Made by a program: the position numbers and the translations under genes | Shown here: piece by piece, positions 58,620 to 64,000 of the stretch | How the letters are laid out: every line of letters begins with the position of its first letter | Position numbering within the stretch: position 1 is the stretch's first letter | The notes under the pieces: generated by a model | Seen by the model: the letters and a program-made list of their open reading frames with translations, nothing else | Database searches by the model: none | What the model was told of the DNA's origin: nothing | Source: Rhizobium sp. NFR07 | GTDB taxonomy: Bacteria; Pseudomonadota; Alphaproteobacteria; Rhizobiales; Rhizobiaceae | Assembly: GCF_900111905.1 (NCBI RefSeq) | Contig: NZ_FOKM01000004.1 | Coordinates: 1 to 64,000 of the forward strand | Direction: 5' to 3' | DNA length: 64,000 bases

Positions 58620-61600
58620 TCAGAATTGCGTCGGGCAGGCGAAGGCGCTGAGCGCTTCGAGCCGGAACGGGTTGAGGACGGAACCGAACTGCACCTCGAA
58701 TTCGGCGGTCCTGCCCGCCTGTTCGAACCGCGCCCGGAAAATGTCGTTGCCCTGCATCGTCGTCGACGCCGCATCGAACAGGCGGAAGGGCGACCAGTCG
58801 CCGTTTTCCGTCATCGCCTGCTGCCAGCCGCCGGGCTGGAAGGCAAGGCGCGACAGGTTGCTTGCGTCATCCGACGGCCAGCCGATCGACTTCGACTGGA
58901 CGGGGCCGTGGAAATAGACGACGCGTTCGCCTTCGATCTCCAGCATGACAGCGTTGGAGTTTTCGGAGAGCGACACCGGCTTGATGTTGATCGCGACCGA
59001 CGGCTTTTCGCTGCCGGCCGGGAAGAAGGCGCGGTTGATCTTGTCCGCATTCTCGAACTGGGCAATCGCCTCGCTCGGAATGCTTGCGGATCCGAATGTG
59101 CCTTTCCAGCCCCAGGGCGAAGCGCTTGTGTCGACAAAGGCCGCCAGCCGCTGGGAGAAGAAGGTCTTGAACATGCCTTCCGGCCCGAACAAGCGCACGA
59201 AGTCGCTCATGGCAACATCGCGCGGCGATTCCCGATCGAAGGGATAGCGGCCGGTAATGACGCTGGAGCAATAGCTCGCGCCTTCGGCGGCCCAGGCATC
59301 GCTGAGGCGCGTCCGGGCCGACTTGACCGCAAGCGAGCCGACATCGGCGGCAACGCCCGCCATCCAGGCATCGACCGGGGCCGGCATGCGCCGCGCCTGC
59401 TGCAGCAGGTTCTGGTTCGCCTCCGTCAGCTGGCTGTCGACGTCGAAGACCTTGGCGACTTCGGCGCTGGAGGTCGTCGCGCGCGATAGCTGGTCGGCGA
59501 CCTGACGCAGCACGGGTTCAAGCTGCGCAATCTGGGAGCGGGGTGCGTCACCCGACGATTGATTGTCGTCCGATGCAGCGTCGGTCGGTGCGGCCAGCGC
59601 CTCCCGCAACGGGCCGAACGGGTCGGGCGCATCGGTGGCACCCGCCAGCGCCGTCGACGACAGGGCAAGGTTGTCGGCCGCCGACGCGACTTCGGCACCG
59701 GCATAACGCAGGTCGGTGGAATCGACGATGGACCGGGCTATCGCTTCGACCGGGCTCGGCTTGGCGGCCAGGATCCGGGTCGTCTCAGCGGCATCGTTTA
59801 TGGTTTGGGACGGCTTTACCCGCATATCCGCAAGCAATGTCGTCCAGCGTCTCTGGAAGTTGTCGAAATAAAGCTGGAGTGCGGCTTGGGAGGTCGTATC
59901 GACCGTGCTGCCGGCGGGATTTTCCTCGCCGCGTACCCAGGTCTCGTCGAGCGCTTCGCGCGCCGCGTCGGTGATCCTGGACAGAACGACGGTGCGATAG
60001 CCGGTGCTCGAGAAGATCCCCGGTATGCCTTCCCTCAAGGGAGCGCCCGAGCTCCGCTCGAATGCCTTCTCACCGAGCGGCCCAAGAGCGCTTGCGGCGC
60101 TCCAGGCCGGCAGCGCGCGCGAGGCGCGGTAGTCGGCGAGGATGTCATAGGCACGGCTGGCGATGCTCTGCGAGCGGATCGTCTCGCGTGCCTTGGCGAT
60201 CAGGTTGCCGTCGAGTTCGATCGGCGGCAGAGCGCCCTTGGCCATCGTGCTTGCATGGGCGATCAGCGCCTGGCGGGCTGCCGCGCGGCCATCACCGGGG
60301 TAAAGCGCGGTGAACATGTCCTCGGCTTCGAGCGCGACGAAATCCGGGTTCATCGTGCCCATTCCGCCCAGCATGGCGTAGAGCTTGAGAGTGTTGAAGG
60401 TGCCGGGCACGTCCTTGGCTTCGCCCATCTCTTTCTGCAATTGCACCAGAATGCGGGGCAGAAGCAGTGCGTTCAAGGCCCGCTGGTAGGCGTCGCGCTG
60501 ACGTCCGGCGATCTTGTTTTCCTGGTCGAGGCCGAAACTGATCGGCCAGACGCGCTTGGCGGAAAAGTCGGTCGTGACGGCGGCGAGGTTGTCGAGCGCC
60601 GGCAGGATGCGCAGGAAGTCCGCATCCGTCACGTCGCGGACGCGGATGTCGCGGGACAATTGCTCATAGGCATTGATCCGCTGCTCGGCGCTGGCAAGGG
60701 CCGCCTGGTTCTGGAAATAGGTCGCTGTCCAGCTGGTTAAAACCACGGCGAAGACCAGAACAGCTGCGGCATAGGCGGCACGGCGCAGCAGGAGCTGGCG
60801 GCCGGACAGGCGCTTGTCGCGGGCAACCAGCGAGGCTTCGTCGAAGATGACGTCCTTGAACAGCCGCGACAGAAAATAGCTGCGACGCGCGCGCGCCGCG
60901 GAAGATGCGGCCGGGACGGCGTCTTCCACCTGGGTGCCGGAGGCGAAGTAGATGCCGCGCAGCAGCGGCGGCTCGACCAGCTTGGAGCCGGAGCAGAGCT
61001 CGGTCATCACGTCGTGGAGGCGTTCCTTCAACGCCGCGAGCTCGGCCGGGAAGCGGAAGATGCGGCCACGCAATTCGGCATTCGGTTCCTGCTGCAGGCG
61101 CTCGATCAGCATGGCGCCGACGCGTTCCTGCAGGAGCGAGAATTCCTCGATGAAGCGGTCGGGCAGGTCCATCGCCTTGTAGCTCTCGTCGAGCCCGAAG
61201 GTCGTGCCCCAGACCTGTTCGCGGTCGGACTTGTTGAAGCCGTCGAAGAACTCGACGAAACCAGTCAGGAGATCGGCCTTGGTGAGAACGAGATAGACAG
61301 GAATGCGGGCCTGCAGTTTTTCGTCGAGTTCCGACAGGCGCTGGCGGATGACGCGAATTTCCTCGCGCTGCGCTTCGGCGTCACGGGTCAGGAGATCGCC
61401 GATGGAAAGCGTCACCAGCGCACCGTTGATCGGCTGCGAGCGACGGTATTTGCGCAGCAATCCCAGAAAGCCCTCCCAGCCGGCCTTGGCGGTACCGTTC
61501 AGATCGTCCTGGGTCGTGTAGCGGCCGGCGGTGTCGATCAGGATAGCCTCGTCGGTGAACCACCAGTTGCAGTTACGCGTGCCGCCGATGCCCTGGACGG

Positions 61601-62108
61601 AATTGCTGCCGAGCGCATCGCCGAGTGGGAATTTCAGGCCGGAATTGGTGAGCGCGGTGGTCTTGCCGGAACCGGGCGCACCGAAGATCACGTACCAGGG
61701 AAGCTCGTAGATATAATTGAAACGCCGCTTGGTGACGCGGCGCAGAAGCTGCAGCGCCTCCTTGAGACGGTTGTGTATCTCGCTTACTTCCGCCAGCTGG
61801 CTGGCGGCCGCTTCGGTCGCCGCATCGCGCTCGATGCCCTCGACCAGCTGCTTGTCGCGGCGACGATCACGGATGACCGTGAAGATCATGTAGCCGGCCC
61901 AGGCGGCGATGATCAGGCCGATCAGGATGATCCGGTTGGTGCTGCTGGCTAGCGGCTTGAAATTGCCATAGGCGGCCAGATAGCCGTAGAACCAGATGAC
62001 GACGCAGATCGCCGCCACCCAGATGACCGAGATGAAGCGCCGCCCCAGAAGTCCGGCATAGGCCTCGACATAGGAGCGGAGCGTATAGAACATGCCCAAT
62101 GGGTTCAT
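58620..62108 (-). CDS. tssM: T6SS membrane complex protein TssM (IcmF)
   Basis: A 1162-residue inner-membrane T6SS protein. Helices at about 25-48 and 60-79, a cytoplasmic GTPase-like domain with an intact Walker A GAPGSGKT (143-150) and DTAGRY, a third helix near residues 440-460, then a large periplasmic domain that would contact TssJ and span the periplasm. The full-length Walker A matters because in Agrobacterium TssM ATP binding is needed for secretion. It overlaps tssL by four bases (ATGA). Confidence 0.96.
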   Translation of the reverse strand: MNPLGMFYTLRSYVEAYAGLLGRRFISVIWVAAICVVIWFYGYLAAYGNFKPLASSTNRIILIGLIIAAWAGYMIFTVIRDRRRDKQLVEGIERDAATEAAASQLAEVSEIHNRLKEALQLLRRVTKRRFNYIYELPWYVIFGAPGSGKTTALTNSGLKFPLGDALGSNSVQGIGGTRNCNWWFTDEAILIDTAGRYTTQDDLNGTAKAGWEGFLGLLRKYRRSQPINGALVTLSIGDLLTRDAEAQREEIRVIRQRLSELDEKLQARIPVYLVLTKADLLTGFVEFFDGFNKSDREQVWGTTFGLDESYKAMDLPDRFIEEFSLLQERVGAMLIERLQQEPNAELRGRIFRFPAELAALKERLHDVMTELCSGSKLVEPPLLRGIYFASGTQVEDAVPAASSAARARRSYFLSRLFKDVIFDEASLVARDKRLSGRQLLLRRAAYAAAVLVFAVVLTSWTATYFQNQAALASAEQRINAYEQLSRDIRVRDVTDADFLRILPALDNLAAVTTDFSAKRVWPISFGLDQENKIAGRQRDAYQRALNALLLPRILVQLQKEMGEAKDVPGTFNTLKLYAMLGGMGTMNPDFVALEAEDMFTALYPGDGRAAARQALIAHASTMAKGALPPIELDGNLIAKARETIRSQSIASRAYDILADYRASRALPAWSAASALGPLGEKAFERSSGAPLREGIPGIFSSTGYRTVVLSRITDAAREALDETWVRGEENPAGSTVDTTSQAALQLYFDNFQRRWTTLLADMRVKPSQTINDAAETTRILAAKPSPVEAIARSIVDSTDLRYAGAEVASAADNLALSSTALAGATDAPDPFGPLREALAAPTDAASDDNQSSGDAPRSQIAQLEPVLRQVADQLSRATTSSAEVAKVFDVDSQLTEANQNLLQQARRMPAPVDAWMAGVAADVGSLAVKSARTRLSDAWAAEGASYCSSVITGRYPFDRESPRDVAMSDFVRLFGPEGMFKTFFSQRLAAFVDTSASPWGWKGTFGSASIPSEAIAQFENADKINRAFFPAGSEKPSVAINIKPVSLSENSNAVMLEIEGERVVYFHGPVQSKSIGWPSDDASNLSRLAFQPGGWQQAMTENGDWSPFRLFDAASTTMQGNDIFRARFEQAGRTAEFEVQFGSVLNPFRLEALSAFACPTQF

Positions 62109-63631
62109 GGCGCGAGGCCCCCTGCGGCCGGATTGGCCATATCTCGAATATCCATCTCGACCGGCGGCGACTTTATGCCGGCACCACTCAACTGCTCCTC
62201 CGGATCCGCGAGAACCAGGATTTCCGTGCGGCGGTTCTTTTCGCGGCCTTCCGGCGTCGCATTGTCGGCGATCGGATCGCTGTCGGCGCGGCCTTCGGTC
62301 AGAATCGCTTCGGGCCCGGTGAAGCCCGTGAGAATATCGCCGACGGCCTTGGCGCGCGCTTCCGACAGATGCCAGTTCGACGGGAACTGGATCGTCTTGA
62401 TCGGCACGTTGTCGGTATAGCCGACGACGACGGCACGGAATTTCTCCTGCGCCAGCGCGCCGCCGATCTTGGATATGAGGTCGTGGAATTCGGAACTCAC
62501 CTCGGCGCTGCCGACATCAAAGAGACCGGCATTATTGATGCGAACCAGAACCCGGTTGTTGCTCTCCGACAGCGAGACGAGCTTCTTCTCGACCTCCGGC
62601 TGGAGGAAACGCATGAAGTTCTGCAGTCGCGTCGGTTGTGGAGGCGGCGGCGGCGGCTGCACGCGCGGCGGTTCGACCGGTGGCGGCGCCTGGGCGACCA
62701 CCGGCTCCTTCGGCTTTTCGATCAGGATGCTCGGTGTGTCGCGTGGCGGCAAGTTGGCCAGCCGCTGGAACGTGTCGTCCGAGGCGCCGTTCAGCGACAG
62801 CGTGAAGAAGAGATAGCCGAAGGCGAAGATCAGCGCGAGTACGGAGAGCAACGTCCACAATGCTGCGGCGGTGCGCAGCGGCTTGTGGCGGGCCGCCACA
62901 CCCTTCCAGTGCGGCGAGAGCTCGCGTTCGAATACGCCATACTGGCCGAGCAGCGTCTTGTAGAGACTGTCGCGGATGCGGCCGAGTTCGAGATTGCCAC
63001 GCGGGGAAACGCGGGTGCGGCCCTCGAAGGCGAGCGACAGGGACAGGTAGATGAGAAGCAACAGGTCCTTGTTGGCGCCCGGCGTCTGGTGGAAGTGATC
63101 GAGCAGGTCGAATACCCGGTCGCCGCCGGTGACGTCCATATGGAAGGTCGAGACGAGGCCGGAACGGGCCCAGCCGGCGCGCACGCCCCAGGGCTTGCTC
63201 AGGACGACATCGTCGACCGTGGCGCAGATGATGTAGTGAGCGGCGCGGGCGCGTTCCGGGCTGATGCGGGCACCGGCGAGATCACGCTCGTAGCGGCCGA
63301 CCGCTTCCACCGCAACGCGACGCAGCTGTTCGATATCCGGCTGTTCCTCGGTATAGCGCAGCGCATGGGCGAGATTGAGCAGCGGTGCGGCGGACCGCAC
63401 CAGTGTCGGCACTTCCTCGCCGCCGAAGCGGAAGTCGCGGACCAGCGTCTCGACCGACCATCCGCCCTTGGGCAGCGGCTTCGGGGCAAGGCCATCGATG
63501 CCGGGCGTATCGAGGACATCGTCCAGCATTTCGGCCATGCGCGCGGCCGATTCCTTCTTCTTCTTGCCGTCTTCGGTCAGTTCGACGACGGTCGGCAGGT
63601 TCTGCCATTTCGATGCGGGTTCGTTGGTCAT
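62105..63631 (-). CDS. tssL: T6SS protein TssL with OmpA-like C-terminus
   Basis: A 508-residue inner-membrane protein of the T6SS core. The N-terminal DotU domain covers about 60-260 (PLLNLAHALRYTEEQPD, SKPWGVRAGWARSGL), a transmembrane helix lies near 275-297, a proline-rich stretch follows (PPPVEPPRVQPPPPPPQP), and an OmpA-like peptidoglycan-binding domain ends the protein (VVGYTDNVPIKT, SEARAKAVGDIL, RRTEILV). It overlaps tssK and tssM by ATGA. TssL is the substrate of PpkA in Agrobacterium. Confidence 0.96.
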   Translation of the reverse strand: MTNEPASKWQNLPTVVELTEDGKKKKESAARMAEMLDDVLDTPGIDGLAPKPLPKGGWSVETLVRDFRFGGEEVPTLVRSAAPLLNLAHALRYTEEQPDIEQLRRVAVEAVGRYERDLAGARISPERARAAHYIICATVDDVVLSKPWGVRAGWARSGLVSTFHMDVTGGDRVFDLLDHFHQTPGANKDLLLLIYLSLSLAFEGRTRVSPRGNLELGRIRDSLYKTLLGQYGVFERELSPHWKGVAARHKPLRTAAALWTLLSVLALIFAFGYLFFTLSLNGASDDTFQRLANLPPRDTPSILIEKPKEPVVAQAPPPVEPPRVQPPPPPPQPTRLQNFMRFLQPEVEKKLVSLSESNNRVLVRINNAGLFDVGSAEVSSEFHDLISKIGGALAQEKFRAVVVGYTDNVPIKTIQFPSNWHLSEARAKAVGDILTGFTGPEAILTEGRADSDPIADNATPEGREKNRRTEILVLADPEEQLSGAGIKSPPVEMDIRDMANPAAGGLAP

Positions 63632-64000
63632 TCTCTAAGCGCCCACATTTCCATTTCGAGACCGGGGAAATCGCCTGCCAGATGCAGGGCGATGGCGCCC
63701 GAGGTTTCGAGTTGCTTCCAGAGAGGATTCTTGGTGTCGAGTTCGAAATAGATCGTGCCGGAGCGGTAAGGCAGCTGGCGCGGCAGGACCGGCAGCGGCC
63801 GGACCGGAATGCCGGGCAGCGCGACGTTGACCAGTTCGGCGATACGCTCGACCGGGCCGACCTTGATCTGAGCCGGCAGCTTGCGGCGGACATCCTCGGC
63901 CGACATTTCGGCGCGCACCGCCAGCACGAAGCCGGCATCCTTGAGCAGCGACCGGTCGTTGATCGTGCCGACGCGCACGCCATGACGGCGTTCGGCAAGC
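63628..64000 (-). CDS. tssK: T6SS baseplate protein TssK (3' part)
   Basis: The last 123 codons of tssK, cut by the right edge of the window. The visible part (LAERRHGVRVG, LVNVALPGIPVRPLPVLPRQLPYRSG, YFELDTKNPLWKQLETSGAIALHLAGDFP; key part LPYRSGTIYFELDTKN) is the conserved C-terminal domain that joins the baseplate to the membrane complex. Its stop overlaps the tssL start (ATGA). Confidence 0.93.
   Translation of the reverse strand, partial: LAERRHGVRVGTINDRSLLKDAGFVLAVRAEMSAEDVRRKLPAQIKVGPVERIAELVNVALPGIPVRPLPVLPRQLPYRSGTIYFELDTKNPLWKQLETSGAIALHLAGDFPGLEMEMWALRE

Overview
The window reads as a gene-dense, high-GC alphaproteobacterial replicon, most likely from the Rhizobiaceae (Rhizobium/Agrobacterium/Sinorhizobium/Shinella type). 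The evidence is a rhizobial-style lanthanide methanol dehydrogenase locus, many solute ABC transporters, a plant-associated LuxR solo and an imp-type T6SS with a TagF-PppA fusion as in Agrobacterium. I saw no tRNA, rRNA, CRISPR array or insertion sequence.

Region 1 (about 1-16,450): lanthanide/PQQ-dependent methanol oxidation. A 7TM-DISM diguanylate cyclase lies at the left edge. A reduced PQQ biosynthesis set follows (pqqA, pqqD, pqqE; no pqqB or pqqC here). Next is an exporter-type ABC system with accessory periplasmic proteins of the PedABC/Lut type (4,033-9,239), including a small secreted protein whose mature N-terminus carries a poly-aspartate run. Then come a cytochrome c, two small conserved-looking unknown genes, xoxF-xoxG-xoxJ, and the glutathione-dependent formaldehyde pathway (formaldehyde dehydrogenase, Gfa). 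Together they would oxidise methanol in the periplasm and formaldehyde in the cytoplasm.

Region 2 (about 16,600-32,550): signal-responsive peptide/amide uptake. A LuxR solo carrying the Met and Trp substitutions of the plant-responsive subfamily sits between two proline-iminopeptidase-like hydrolases and a DppBC-DF-A operon, a layout like the PipR locus of Pseudomonas. Next to it is an AmiC/AmiR pair preceded by a promoter, a possible antiterminator hairpin and a strong terminator. It leads into a second DppCB-A transporter, an acetamidase/formamidase and a second fused ATPase.

Region 3 (32,550-41,100): a leftward copCD - DUF305 - beta-propeller - ECF sigma/anti-sigma operon; a truncated ABC ATPase remnant; an amidase-signature amidase; and RecQ helicase.

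Region 4 (41,100-54,740): a catabolic island with a PotABCD-like importer, M20 deacylase, LLM monooxygenase, LysR regulator, DUF1028 protein, RidA, flavin reductase, HpaB-type monooxygenase, class II aldolase and a flavin monooxygenase. Three promoters here share a 15-bp dyad TTAG-N7-CTAA at the same distance (17 nt) from a similar -10 hexamer, so the island looks like one regulon. The substrate is unknown.

Region 5 (55,000-64,000): a Wza/ExoF-like export lipoprotein, then the 3' end of a T6SS operon on the minus strand: tssK (cut by the window), tssL, tssM, tagF-pppA fusion and ppkA.
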